Shown here one piece after another: positions 34,184-51,900 of a DNA stretch of 64,000 nt (position 1 is its first letter; every line of letters begins with the position of its first letter). Under the pieces are notes generated by a model. That model was not told the origin of the DNA. It did not search any database and saw nothing but the letters and a program-made list of their open reading frames with translations. The position numbers and the translations under genes are program-made. This DNA comes from Silene conica (lineage: Eukaryota > Streptophyta > Magnoliopsida > Caryophyllales > Caryophyllaceae), in assembly GCA_029255685.2 (NCBI GenBank), contig CM055317.2, forward strand, positions 19,724,501-19,788,500. Reading direction: 5' to 3'.

Positions 34184-36016
34184 ATCATCTGCCTCTTTGT
34201 ATAATGCTTCTTTGTTTACCTATTCTAATCTGATCATGACTCTTTGATTACACTTACCCTTTGTTTGATGACTGTCTCAACTTTGTTTACCTATTCTAAT
34301 CTTATCATGACTTTGTTTACACTTACCCTTTGTTTGATGACTGTCTCAACTTTGTTTACCTACTCTAATCTGATTATGACTCTTTCATTACCTATTCTGA
34401 TCTCATGTTCACTATATGTGGTTACATACTCTCATTAATCATCTGCCTCTTTGTATAATGCTTCTTTGTTTACCTATTCTAATCTGATCATGACTCTGTG
34501 ATTACACTTACCCTTTGTTTGATGACTGTCTCAACTTTTTTTACCTATTCTAATCTTATCATGACTTTGTTTACACTTACCCTTTGTTTGATGACTGTCT
34601 CAACTTTGTTTACCTACTCTAATCTGATTATGACTCTTTCATTAACTATTCTGATCTCATGTTCACTATATGTGGTTACATACTCTCATTAATCATCTGC
34701 CTCTTTGTATAATGCTTCTTTGTTTACCTATTCTAATCTGATCATGACTCGTTGATTACACTTACCCTTTGTTTGATAATTGTTTCAACTTTGTTTACCT
34801 ATTTTAATCTGATTATGACTTTGTTTACACTTACCCTTTGTTTGATGACTGTCTCAACTTTGTTTACCTACTCTAATCTGATTATGACTCTTTCATTACC
34901 TATTCTGATCTCATGTTCACTATATGTGGTTACATACTCTCATTAATCATCTGCCTCTTTGTATAATGCTTCTTTGTTTACCTATTCTAATCTGATCATG
35001 ACTCTGTGATTACACTTACCCTTTGTTTGATGACTGTCTCAACTTTGTTTACCTATTCTAATCTTATCATGACTTTGTTTACACTTACCCTTTGTTTGAT
35101 GACTGTCTCAACTTTGTTTACCTACTCTAATCTGATTATGACTCTTTCATTACCTATTCTGATCTCATGTTCACTATATGTGGTTACATACTCTCATTAA
35201 TCAACTGCCTCTTTGTATAATGCTTCTTTGTTTACCTATTCTAATCTGATCATGACTCTGTGATTACACTTACCCTTTGTTTGATGACTGTTTCAACTTT
35301 GTTTACCTATTCTAATCTTATCATGACTTTGTTTACACTTACCCTTTGTTTGATGACTGTCTCAACTTTGTTTACCTACTCTAATCTGATTATGACTCTT
35401 TCATTACCTATTCTGATCTCATGTTCACTATATGTGGTTACATACTCTCATTAATCATCTGCCTCTTTGTATAATGCTTCTTTGTTTACCTATTCTAATC
35501 TGATCATGACTCTTTGATTACACTTACCCTTTGTTTGATGACTGTCTCAACTTTGTTTACCTATTTTAATCTGATTATGACTTTGTTTACACTTACCCTT
35601 TGTTTGATGACTGTCTCAACTTTGTTTACCTACTCTAATCTGATTATGACTCTTTCATTACCTATTCTGATCTCATGTTCACTATATGTGGTTACATACT
35701 CTCATTAATCATCTGCCTCTTTGTATAATGCTTCTTTGTTTACCTATTCTAATATGATCATGACTCTTTGATTACACTTACCCTTTGTTTGATGACTGTC
35801 TCAACTTTGTTTACGTATTCTAATCTGATCATGACTTTGTTTACACTTACCCTTTGTTTGATGGCTGTCTCAACTTTGTTTACCTATTCTAATCTGGTCA
35901 TGACTTTGTTTACACTTACCCTTTGTTTGATGACTGTCTCAACTTTATTTACCTACTCTAATCTGATTATGACTCTTTCATTACCTATTCTGATCTCATG
36001 TTCACTATATGTGGTG
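34184..36016. repeat. 254-bp tandem array, seven copies, with internal 69-bp subrepeats
   Basis: Identical phrases such as ATCATCTGCCTCTTTGTATA recur exactly every 254 bases (34184, 34438, 34692, 34946, 35200, 35454, 35708). Each unit contains two copies of a ~69-base subrepeat holding CTTACCCTTTGTTTGATGAC; the last unit has three. Copies differ by only a few bases. 254 is not a multiple of three, so the repeated 64-codon frames are not one protein. The array lies wholly within the mariner-like element. Confidence 0.95.
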
Positions 36017-36613
36017 CACTGCTGCCGGTACGTTTCTTTCATTCACTGCTGCTGGTTAAAGGAAATGGATAAAGCTCAATGATGAATGACCTTACTGGTT
36101 TGAGAGCAATATCTAGTAGTAGTAGTAGTAGTATACTTAGGGGTCTGGCCATGTAGTTTAAATAGTTGTGCCACCACATGGTTTACCAATGACTGAGTGT
36201 GTGCGCATGTTCATTTGAGTTACATACATGTATGTCCACATTATGTTTGGGGTCTCAGTGAAAACAACATTTGTTTGTTTGAGAGATGTGTTTGATTACT
36301 CTTTGAACATAGTGTCTACCAGTATCATTGTGTGTGTGTAGGAGGCACTTCTATTTAACATAACTCGATGATGAGGCCAAATTAGGCTTGAGAGTTAATG
36401 TCATTCGATTTGCAATTGTATTCTTGCTTGCTGTATGATATGCTATGAATTAGTTTACTCAGAAATTCAGATGAAATTGTACTGATACTTAACTAAAACA
36501 GTAGCATTACATTCATAATCTGATTACAAGTTTAACATATCTTCTGTAGACATGTTTACACCCTAAACAAATTGTGCAAAAACAAGTTTGTATGCTAATA
36601 TCTTGTTGCTACC
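36017..36613. other. Spacer between tandem array and transposase
   Basis: Has a short TAG microsatellite at 36114-36131; nothing else recognised. Confidence 0.5.
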
Positions 36614-37976
36614 TTAGTAACCTAATTCCCCCATTAGGTATTCTAAACCTTCTGTTTCACCTAGACCTTGTAAATACTTAATACATTCCCTAACTAACAC
36701 CTCACTTACATCCAAGTTCCTCGGTAATATTCCTAAATGAGCTAGATGACCCTTCTTCATGTGTGGTATGGCAAAATCATTGTGACCCTTGGCTTTCATA
36801 ATCTCAACCATAACTGATTATAGTGTCAAGAAGATGTTGTTTAATTTTGTTGGACTATAATCAATGAAGGCTTGCATCACACTGTTGACTAGCCCGTCCA
36901 CGGACTTTGCTGCTTTCTTTGACTGTAATGATTGCAATTCCCTGAAATAGCCTAGGTCGTTGCAGTTCAAATCTGGTGAGTTTGGGGGTGAAATATCAAC
37001 TCTATATTGAACCCATCTGTGTTAGCCACTGCCATAAATCTGGGTCGTCATTCTTGATATATGGTCTAGCGTTATCTTGTTGAATTAAGATATGTTTGCT
37101 TGCACCTTCTGGCCATTTGGTTTTGATGGCTGGAATCACTTGCTGAATGATGCATTCTTTAGTCACTTGTCTTGTTATTGATTCAATAGCTTTGGTTTCC
37201 AAAGTTCTCCTTGGTCTATTTACACTTGATCTTGCTGCTGGTACCTCTCATGTAAAGGGGAACATGCCTATTTTACCGTCGAATAACATTTCCCCATCTT
37301 CCGAGTATACTGGCCTGCTCACTACGCACATGAACATTACCTTTGTAATGTACCTCTTCGACTGACAGCTTCTATATGGTAACTCTTCCCCATCGACTAC
37401 GTAAAACTTATGACCGTCGTATTGGATGAAAAACCATTTTTCATCCATGTGGATGACGTTACTCATCTCTACAAACTTGATTTTTGTTTCTGGAATTGCA
37501 TTTAGATCCAGAAATTCTTGGATAGCCTGTTCCACCATTAAGTACTTCAATGCGTGCTTCAATCTTTTTACTTTCGTTGCGTCTTTGAGTTGAGGATGTA
37601 ATGGACTTGAATGGGGCTTGAGTAACCCTTGAGTTACCCATTTGTGAACTGTGCCCACTGAAACTCCAGTGTTGTCTGCCACCCTTTCCATCGTATCACG
37701 CTTTTCCCATTCAAGCGATTTAATAAATTCGAGATCAGGTAGTACACGTTTTTTGTTTGTATTTCCGATTTGACCGTTTTTAACATCTAGCCCTTCACCA
37801 ATATTTCTGGGTTTTTTTGTTAATTTCCAGATTTTGTCAATGACTTGTCGATTTAGACCAAACGTTGCCACTGCTTCCTTCAACATTCTGCGAGTAAGCT
37901 GCCCATCCTTCGACTTACTCAGAAGGAACACCGCAATTTCCCGTCGTTTCAGCTCCGTCACGCATTTGAAGCTCAT
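36614..37976 (-). pseudogene. Plant mariner-like (DD39D) transposase, three lesions
   Basis: ATG at 37976 gives MSFKCVTELKRREIAVFLLS, a helix-turn-helix DNA-binding part (RRMLKEAVATFGLNRQVIDK; SVGTVHKWVTQG). The catalytic domain follows, with all three aspartates: HMDEKWFF, IQQDNARPYIK, and PPNSPDLNCNDLG. The C-terminus HMKKGHLAHLGILPRNL...GLEYLMGELGY is intact. Damage: TGA at 37248-37250 (FPFT/EVPAARSS), a frameshift near 37000-37015 just before the third aspartate region, and TAA near 36815 (FLTL/SVMVEIM). About 450 codons when summed, normal for plant mariner transposases. So few lesions imply recent activity. Confidence 0.9.
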
Positions 37977-38439
37977 CTTAGTTTCTGTTTTTATAGTGTG
38001 TACTTTTCTGAACTGAAATGTGGTGTATTTGGACAATGTAATTTCTGAATTGAAATGTGTACTTTTCAGAAATCTGTAATTTATTTGGACAATGTAATTT
38101 CTGAACTGAAATGAGAGGCTGGGCAGATTTAGGGTGTGGTGGACAGCAAGTAACAAGTTGAAAAGATGGTTTTAGGAGGGAAATAAGGTGGCAAATGTAG
38201 TGTTTTAGGGGTGTTTTTGAATAGTTGAAAATTGGTGGGGAAAAAATGTAATTAGTTGAATAGTAAATCTGGGTACTTTTGATTCAAGTTTGATTAACTT
38301 GTTAACGGCCTAGAAAAATACCCTAATAAAGCTGTTTTTCTTACAACTTGGTGTACTATTTATACTATTCTATTGTTGCCTTAATTCTTGTGAAAAAAGG
38401 TTATGTATCAAATGGATAAAAATTGAGGGAGTATATAGT

Positions 38440-38589
38440 TATCATGATATAGTTGATAAATGTGTCAATTTTCATATAGGAGATGGAGGTTCGAGTCCTC
38501 ATAGCTACATAAAATATTTTTATATTTCTTTAGATAACACGTCAAAAAAAATTTTATGTCCCCTGTACAAAATCCTAGGTCCGCCACTG
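38440..38589 (-). mobile_element. Terminal fragment of a hAT-type element with a tRNA-like B box
   Basis: On the - strand the fragment starts CAGTGGCGGACCTAGGATTT, a common plant hAT terminus. GAGGTTCGAGTCCTC at 38486-38500 is a tRNA T-arm/B-box look-alike. No second end or TSD was found. Confidence 0.45.
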
Positions 38590-38927
38590 GATAGTCCGTT
38601 TACAATAAGCGATGTTACCGTAGTGTTGGAGTATGAGAATTGAGATAATATTTAAATATTTAACTATTTTAATATTAAAATAAGCTTGATTTAAGGTAGT
38701 TTTATAGAAGCATGAGATGACACGGCTTATCCAGGAAATCGTTATCGGAAACGGAAGCAAAGTGGAAGTCACGTTTAAGTTAGAAACGCAGAGAAAAATA
38801 AGTTGGTGTAAAGTATACGAATCAAGGAACAGAAAACAAGTAGAGAGTTGATTAGAAGACGGCAGAGTTGTTGGGGGGACAAGCTGACAGGAACTCAAGC
38901 AGTAGAGAGACAGATAACAATTAATTA

Positions 38928-40690
38928 ATGGGAGGAGTGTGCTCCTGCTTCGATGGCCAAACCAAGGAAGAGAGACGTGAGCAAGATCGTTTGGCATCTG
39001 CCGAAGCTCGCGCCAACGCTGCTGATGCTGCCCAACGCAGGTATTACTCCCTCCCTCTCCGTCTCCGTCGAATAAATATAGGTAAATAAATGATTGTTTG
39101 TTTCCGAATTGTTGATTTAGTTTAATTTTTGATAGATTAAGTTTATGATTAATTTGTACTCCTTGGTTGTTTCTGTTGCCTCTCTAAATTCTAATGTGGC
39201 TGCATAAAAGTCAACGCCCAATTTGTGAATCACCAATTCTCCATGATCCTCTGGACTTGGTTACATAGTTGAGGCCGTGAGGGTTAGTTTGGTCCATGCA
39301 AATGCTATCAGGTTGAGAATGCTGTCATGGTCTCGTCGTTATTGAACATTTTTGCAACTATAGCTGGAGTATGGAAGGGTGGAAGACGGCGACACTGTGA
39401 CATCTTATAAAATGATACCCTAAACACTACACATGGTTTAACGTCGTAGAAAAGATTGTAGGAAATTGACATTTGCCCCATTCCCTTCCCTTACCCTATC
39501 TTAATTCCCTTCTCCCCAGGATTTGTATCCAGACAAAGGGTTAATGTAAGGGAGTGACCAAATGGAGCAATGATCTAATTATCCATCTATGATATCTGCT
39601 CATGTTAGTGTCTTGTTTATGTCATATCACTGTGAATTCTAAGTTAAGAAGGAGAAAGGCCTAGTCTACAGAGCAACATATGCAACGAGATAATTAAGTT
39701 AAGCTCGCAGTTGTGACTTCTTTGTAATGGGCGTTAAAGGTTACCGAAGTGGCATTTACTAAAATCAATCCACTGCTTCAGACGATATCCAATATTCAAT
39801 CGCGTGGCCTATGGAGAGTCCAATGCCCAATTTATAAACCATAAAACATTGAACCTGCGACATTAAGTTCCTACATTGAAATTTCAGAACAAGAGTCAAG
39901 TTTTTTTGTTTTTTGTCCTGAAAGATTGTAGTTTATAACTTTTGGGATTCTCTTGATTCCATCCTCAAGGTTAAAATTTTAATTGTACCTTCTTTCAACT
40001 TGATCCTGCAGAGAAGGGATAAGGCCTAGTTTGTGGCTTAGTATTGCCTTGTTCCATCCTAGCTACAGTTTGGTAGTAGGGAGGAAGGGGCCTTCTGAGG
40101 CATATTCCTTCTGACCTTCTCAAACTGTAGGAGCCTTTAATTTAAAACAGTAGGGCAAGCTACGAAAGACGTTTTGTATCCAAAAGAAGATATAAACACA
40201 TTTATTTTTTGATCAAAACTGCTGAAATATAAATCATTAGTCTTAAACTTTTCATGTGCGAGAGTTGCTTGCCGTTGGTGGGAGACATATTGTCTGATGT
40301 AATTAAGAAAGCTCTCTAAGTTTCGAAACAGTGCTGAGTGATCTTGTTCCATCTTTTGATGCAGGCAAGAGGAATTTGAAAAGTCTGCTATAGGGAGAGC
40401 TGTACGTGCGCAGGTTGCGAAGGAAAAACAACAAACTACAAGCAGTAATAAGGGCGAACCAGGTCTCAAGGTATTATAATTTATGGGACAGTCTGATGTT
40501 GTTTGGCTCCTAGAAATAGTGATGTGTGAAAACTTTGGTTGTTAAATGTAGAAAGTTAAATGAACCTTCGTTCCATCGGTATTTCTCTTGAGATCTGTTC
40601 TTGTTTATTACCTGTTGGTGTTCATACTCTTGTTTCCAGTCTTCATCTGATTTCTCCTGGTTTGTTTGGATGCAGTGGCAAATGGGATAG
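38928..40690 (+). CDS. SVIP: SVIP-like small VCP/p97(CDC48)-interacting protein
   Basis: Three exons (38928-39040, 40365-40470, 40676-40690) with GT-AG introns encode 77 residues. The N-terminus MGGVCSCFDG has Gly2 for myristoylation and Cys5/Cys7 for palmitoylation, predicting a membrane-anchored cytosolic protein, as in animal SVIP. Residues 28-38, RANAADAAQRR, fit the VCP-interacting motif RX5AAX2R exactly (R28, A34, A35, R38). The C-terminus GEPGLKWQMG resembles the conserved GGLRW end of SVIP, and the length equals that of human SVIP. In animals SVIP binds the p97 N domain and restrains ER-associated degradation; a plant role is inferred. The start is the first ATG and gives the myristoylation signal. 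Its presumed partner gene CDC48 lies convergently 4.6 kb downstream. The last exon codes for only four residues. Confidence 0.85.
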
Positions 40691-40915
40691 GTCGTCATCA
40701 TTTCTCTGTTAGCTCGCAGACGTATGTGTCTTTATGGGTTTGTTTCTGTACATGTTTTTCAATGGGCACTTTTGATTGATTACTAGAAGTTCTAGAATAT
40801 AATTACCCAAACAGGGACTCCAAGCTTTTTCACCAGTCACTTAGGTTGTGTCATTATATAAGTGTCTTGCTTGTAGCTTTGCATCGTTTGCAAACTTTAT
40901 CTCCATTCATAAATG

Positions 40916-40921
40916 AATAAA
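40916..40921 (+). terminator. Poly(A) signal AATAAA of the SVIP-like gene
   Basis: AATAAA lies 226 bases after the stop codon within a T-rich 3' region; it is the first such hexamer downstream. Confidence 0.5.
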
Positions 40922-40944
40922 ATTCCATTTTCAATATTTTTGTT

Positions 40945-42446
40945 TTCAATCCGATTGGAAACTTGAAGTGTGATGCCTAATGTGTTCATGCTAGGGTATG
41001 TTTCGAAGAATACTTTGAATGATCGCGTATTTATTGGTAATTTAATATGCTTACTGACTTGGCACTTAGGCCGTGGGAGCCTTAATTTCGCTTTAAAGAT
41101 AGCTGCAGGCTATATTGTTTTGGCTCCACATTCAGACATTCTTCTGCACTTTGAACTAGATGCACTTGAAGCTTTGTTTAGATTTTATATTACAAGGGAA
41201 GAGGGTTGAAGCGAAGGGAGAGGCAATGTTGAAAGGAAGAATGGTGTACTCCTTCCAAATCTTTCGTTCTTTCTTATGTTTGAAGGATTTTGATTTGGCT
41301 TTGGAGGTAAGTAGAACCCTCCAGGCTCCAGCTCAATTTGGTAGCCAAACAAGGGAATTAGTGCTCATCTCTTCCGATCCCCTTCCTTCCCTCAAAATCC
41401 TTTTATCCAAACAAAGGATAATTATTACCTAGAGCCTAATTTCGTTTTAATCTTTGAGAATAAGGTCAATCAAAATTTCCTACCTAGCTCAACACGAACA
41501 AGCTCAATCAATAGTGATTTTTTCGGCATGGATTGATGAAATCGCATCCCTTTGTAGTGGACCAACAACAATTGGACCATGCTGCTTGTTAATAATATAT
41601 TGTCAAAGAAAATAAGACAATGAAACAACACCGAATCGCAAGGCTTTCCTTATAGAACAATTCGTCTCGTATATTAATGTCTGGGATGTTCCGAATTTTC
41701 TACAGAGATAAGACGGTGTTCCCCGGTTTTTGGCAAGAAAACAGAAATATAATTTCGAAGTATTGATATGCAATTTGTTTTTCTGTTCAAGATGTTGTAT
41801 TATCAGTAATTCTTCTTAGGGTTTTTACTGATCCATTTTGTCCCATATATATAGGAGAATGAAAGGGAAAGGCTAGGGTTTTGAGTCAAATTTCTGAAGG
41901 GTCGCAACTCTTCGAAATCAACCGCCAAATTCCGTTTTATTCGGGTAAATTATTTGGTGCCAAAGTTATAATATAATAGACGTTCGTAAGGCAACTATAT
42001 CGCGAACTTATAATATAATAGACTAGTGTACACTTCGTACTTCCCGAACTAGCTTTATTATTTATAAGTTCGCCCGTCTCTGAACCAAACCCAAATTACG
42101 GAAAATGAACCGGTAATTACACTTAAATTACCAACACCATGCTGCTCTGTTCCTCCTTTGGCCATGCTGCTCTGTTCCTCCTTTGGCCATGCTTGGTTTG
42201 AGGGGAAACATTTAATGATGAAAACAACACTCAGTGACTGAGCGAGTCCACGGCAAACGTTTTCTCAGCAGAATGTAGTATTCCAAATCAATTTTCCTTT
42301 GGTTAACTGTATGGAGATAAGATAGGAGTTAAAGTTAGAATGGGTAATGGGGATTGCATGCATTTGGAAATGAAAATGTTATTCTCAGGAAAAGATCAAA
42401 TTTCCTTTGAAATTACCGTTTTCCCCTATTTTAAATGTCTAGAGAT
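40945..42446. other. Intergenic region downstream of the SVIP-like gene
   Basis: No gene recognised; short open frames lack domains. A 26-base unit (CCATGCTGCTCTGTTCCTCC...) is tandemly duplicated at about 42138-42190. Confidence 0.5.
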
Positions 42447-42460
42447 GTTGAAAAAACATT

Positions 42461-43287
42461 TTTTTTTTTTTGGTAAATAGAAGTTGGATTAACCCTTAAA
42501 AGTAAAGAAAAAGAACCAAACAACGACCAACATAGTTCAAACTAAAGCAAACCAAAAAACTAGAAATCAGTCGGAGTTAAACGAGGCCACGCAACTCCTT
42601 CCATGTCATTCTGCAGCAGTCCACCGAGTCTCCTTGGGACATTATGCGGTTCGAAGGAGGCCTTGATCTTGCTCCATGCCTCGATTCGCCAACCAGTCCG
42701 CGCAGGAATTTCCTTCTTGATAAACATGGGTTATCTCCACTTGCCACTCCGTATGTATGAAGCTTTTGCAAATTTGTATCAAATGGGAGTGAGCCGTCGG
42801 CAAAATTTCATTACCTCGTATAAATCCCTCGACTACCTTGGAATTTGTTTGAATAATAATATGTGTGAACCCCTTCTCCTTAGCTATTATCAAAGCCCGT
42901 CGTAGTGCCATCAGCTCCGCCCTTGTCACCGTTGCAATACCAAGTTTTTCCGCAAACGCTAAAATTGCTCTTCCTGGTGAGTCCCGATATATTCCCCCTG
43001 CACCTGCCAGACCTGGGTTCCCCTTTGACGCACCATCAATGTTTACAGCTATCCAATCGAATGGTGGAGCTAACCACCTCACCAACACCTCCTTCCTTCT
43101 ATTAACGGTTCCCATGCTAGTAATCTCGTGCTCATTTTTCGCTCTTAGCACCTCTTCAATTCGCTGTAGAAGGACCAGACCCTGATTATGTGGGATGATT
43201 TCCTCTCGTTCGAATGTCCGACAATTCCGCCACCTCCATAGCCACCAAACAACTACTGTGAACATAGTGGGCCAATTTCGCATACCC
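42461..43287 (-). mobile_element. 5'-truncated L1-type LINE with poly(A) and TSD
   Basis: On the - strand it ends in a poly(A) run (plus-strand T's at 42460-42471). It is flanked by GTTGAAAAAACAT(T) at 42447-42460 and GTTGAGAAAACATT at 43288-43301, a TSD with one mismatch. It retains only the 3' end of ORF2, the RNase H domain, plus a short 3' UTR. It lies between the 3' ends of the SVIP-like and CDC48 genes. Confidence 0.87.
42575..43283 (-). pseudogene. Plant LINE RNase H domain
   Basis: The frame begins in the linker after the zinc-binding region (VVVWWLWRWRNCRTFE). It then gives a typical plant LINE RNase H: VNIDGASKGNPGLAGAGG (first Asp), VTRAELMALRRAL (Glu), IIIQTNSKVV, and EGNSCADWLAN (last Asp). 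In the third motif the usual DSK is NSK, so a catalytic aspartate is missing. Near 42645 a frameshift separates the end of the frame from the expected C-terminus, which reads PRRLGGLLQNDMEGVAWPRL in another phase. Truncated and dead. Confidence 0.87.
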
Positions 43288-43301
43288 GTTGAGAAAACAT
43301 T

Positions 43302-45140
43302 AGGAAAATGGGTTCTCCACTTCTCCTAAACCAAACATGCAATATTTGTTGACGGAGTTTGTAGAAACTAAATTACAAAAAATGTGGTGAACTCGTGTGC
43401 GTGTGAGTCAATTGAGGTTTCAGCATTGATCTTTGATCTTTGATCTTGATGGATATGTTTTAACTTGTAAATGCAGTGGGTACCGCCTGAAAATGTGGTT
43501 GCAATACGTCCAAAGCTCTGCAACTCGATTGTAATGTGTCGTGGCGACTGGCGACCTAAAAACTCATGCAAGAATTTTGCCTACTATATATGACATTGCT
43601 TTATTTTTATAGTTTTTCCTGAGTTAGTTGGCGGGAGTGATAGACGGTGGTAGCTTTGACCTTAGTAATGATAAATCACATTACGAAGAAGATCAAAAAA
43701 GGGTAGCCATTGAAATAGGTAGAGCCCTTGTGACTTGTTTGTCGAACAGTCCTTCCATATAAGTGAAAAACAAAGTCGAAGATATCAGGTAAGATTATTC
43801 CACGGTTGGCGAACCAGCTTTGCTTATTGACTGACATTCTTGGCTTTCTAATACACAAATTGTAGAATAGCGGATAATACTAGGAAGTCGTATAGCCTAG
43901 GTCCTAGTGTTGTATACACGCTTCCATGGAAATTCCAAGCAGGGCCAAAATGGGTACAAGACCACAAGATTTGATTATGCTTCTTCTGGTCGTAGATAGA
44001 TGCAGGGATATCTGAGTCATAATTATATTGGTCCTTGGCATTATGGCCTCCCATAACATTTTATAGAGCTGAGTATCCATTGTTGCTAAGCTGGGAAGAA
44101 AAGGACAGTATGTCATAGTCAGTACCAACACTCGTTCTATGAATTTGTCATCACTGCCTAATTTTAGTTGTCTCGCCATAAATGCTAACTGTTGCTGCTT
44201 CAATATGGGGTCGGAGTAAAGCTTTGAAAACTTAGAGTTCGCTTCTACTCTCAGTCTGTCACTACTCATATTTAATACGATGTGCTATTGATGGTGACGT
44301 ACTCCATCTTAACTAGAAATACTTTTGGTGTTCTTATTTATACACGGATTAAGAACTCTGAGTAGAAATATCATGTGTTTTTTAACCTAAAGGGTGAGTA
44401 TTGTACCCGTGTCGAAAACTGACCTCCATTTATAGCCAATATTGGCTTGCCTCGCTAAGGTTATAAGGATAACCTTTTTTTACTAACAGAAAGGATAAAA
44501 CTCCAGAGACCTACAACGAGTAGGGTCTCAGAAAGTTTGGCTTTTAACCTTTTAACTTATCCGCGGTGTCGATCATGCAACGACAGAGATAAGGCAACAA
44601 AGATGGATTCTGAGATCAAACTCAAATTTTGGTTGTACTGTAGACTAGACTTGACAAATAAGGAAACCGGTGAATTACAATATCAATAAAATAGAAAAAC
44701 AGACCCGTAAATTACACATGTTTAAGATTAGACCTGCCAAACAAGGTGACTGGTTGATTGCAGGTCCCGTTAGTTTGGACCACGACCTTTCGGGTTTACA
44801 AAAATTCAGATTGGGTTGCTATCAGTTATTGCAAGGATATTTAGAGATAATGGTTAATGTGCAACAACAAACATTCGGCCTTGGCCTTTGTGGTTCATTC
44901 TACTTAGTTCCCAAGTCCCAACCTGCCAGTAGAAGGTTCGAATTCTACCAAATCATTTTTTACCATTTGTGTTTCTCATTAGGCTCAGAGTCTCTCTCCA
45001 TTATCTATTGCATTTTAGCATGGGATATTTAAGGGTCAATGTCAGTAAATCAAGATATTATTATTTATGTCATCTCACGTATACAACTTCTAAAATGAAT
45101 TTTGGCTAAAACTGTTTTATAAGTTCAATATAAATAAAGT
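43302..45140. other. Intergenic region with an unrecognised - strand frame
   Basis: A frame at 43904-44269 (-) reads SSDRLRVEANSKFSKLY, KQQQLAFMARQLKLGSDDKF and TMTYCPFLPSLATMDTQLYK. An overlapping phase continues GGHNAKDQYNYDSDIPASIY. It has protein-like composition and could be a frameshifted gene fragment, but I do not recognise the family. The frame at 44670-45032 (+) shows no domain. No repeats seen. Confidence 0.35.
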
Positions 45141-45289
45141 GTTAATATTTCCCTCCATGGTTATTTAATATACATACAATCATCATCTCCACTTGAATCA
45201 TAAAAGGAAAATTACCAAGTCTACGGCTTTTCTCTCTAATGGCAGCCAAACCATCCAATTGATGCAATGCATAATGATAAATAATAAGA

Positions 45290-51609
<6,320 letters not shown>

Positions 51610-51630
51610 TGTCCAATTCTAGAGATTATA

Positions 51631-51889
51631 CTTCCTCCATTTTAATACAAATGGCCTATTTATCCTTTTCACGTTTGTCAAAGCACGTTTTACGTGCTTC
51701 ATATCTTTAGCTACGTATTTGTAAAAATTATAAAAGTTATATATTTTCAATGTAATCGTAAAGACAAATTAAACAAGACCCCACATGAATATATTTTTTC
51801 TTACGTATTTAGAGAAAATTGAGATTGAAGGTTAATTTGTGAATAGTGTACGAAAACCAAATAGTCCATTTGGATTAAAATGGAGGAAG
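51631..51889. mobile_element. Stowaway MITE in the CDC48 promoter
   Basis: 259 bp with ends CTTCCTCCATTTTAAT...ATTAAAATGGAGGAAG. The inverted repeats are 24 bases with one mismatch, and TSD TA lies at 51629-51630 and 51890-51891. Same family as 31376-31844. Confidence 0.92.
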
Positions 51890-51900
51890 TAATACATTAA

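Larger units (their letters stand above)
31851..38431 (-). mobile_element. Plant mariner-like element (6.6 kb) with complete ends
   Basis: Inverted ends begin CTCCCTCCATTTTTATCC (31851) and, on the complement, CTCCCTCAATTTTTATCC (38431). Both continue ATTTGATACATA, and the TSD is TA (31849-31850 and 38432-38433). The transposase pseudogene is on the - strand near the right end. The left half holds a + strand reading frame and a large tandem array. Typical plant mariner-like elements are about 3-5 kb, so this one is enlarged. The end sequence is of the type that Stowaway MITEs share. Confidence 0.93.

Noticed and set aside
34244..36082. Series of 64-codon frames repeated every 254 bases
   Set aside because: They are translations of the tandem repeat; the period is not a multiple of three and the sequence is low-complexity.
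38470..38510. Possible tRNA gene (GAGGTTCGAGTCCTC)
   Set aside because: Only a T-arm-like segment is present; no acceptor, D-arm or anticodon arm can be folded around it.
39041..40364. Open frame at 40137-40469 (-) overlapping the SVIP-like gene
   Set aside because: It is antisense to intron 1 and exon 2 of the SVIP-like gene; the spliced + strand reading is far better supported.
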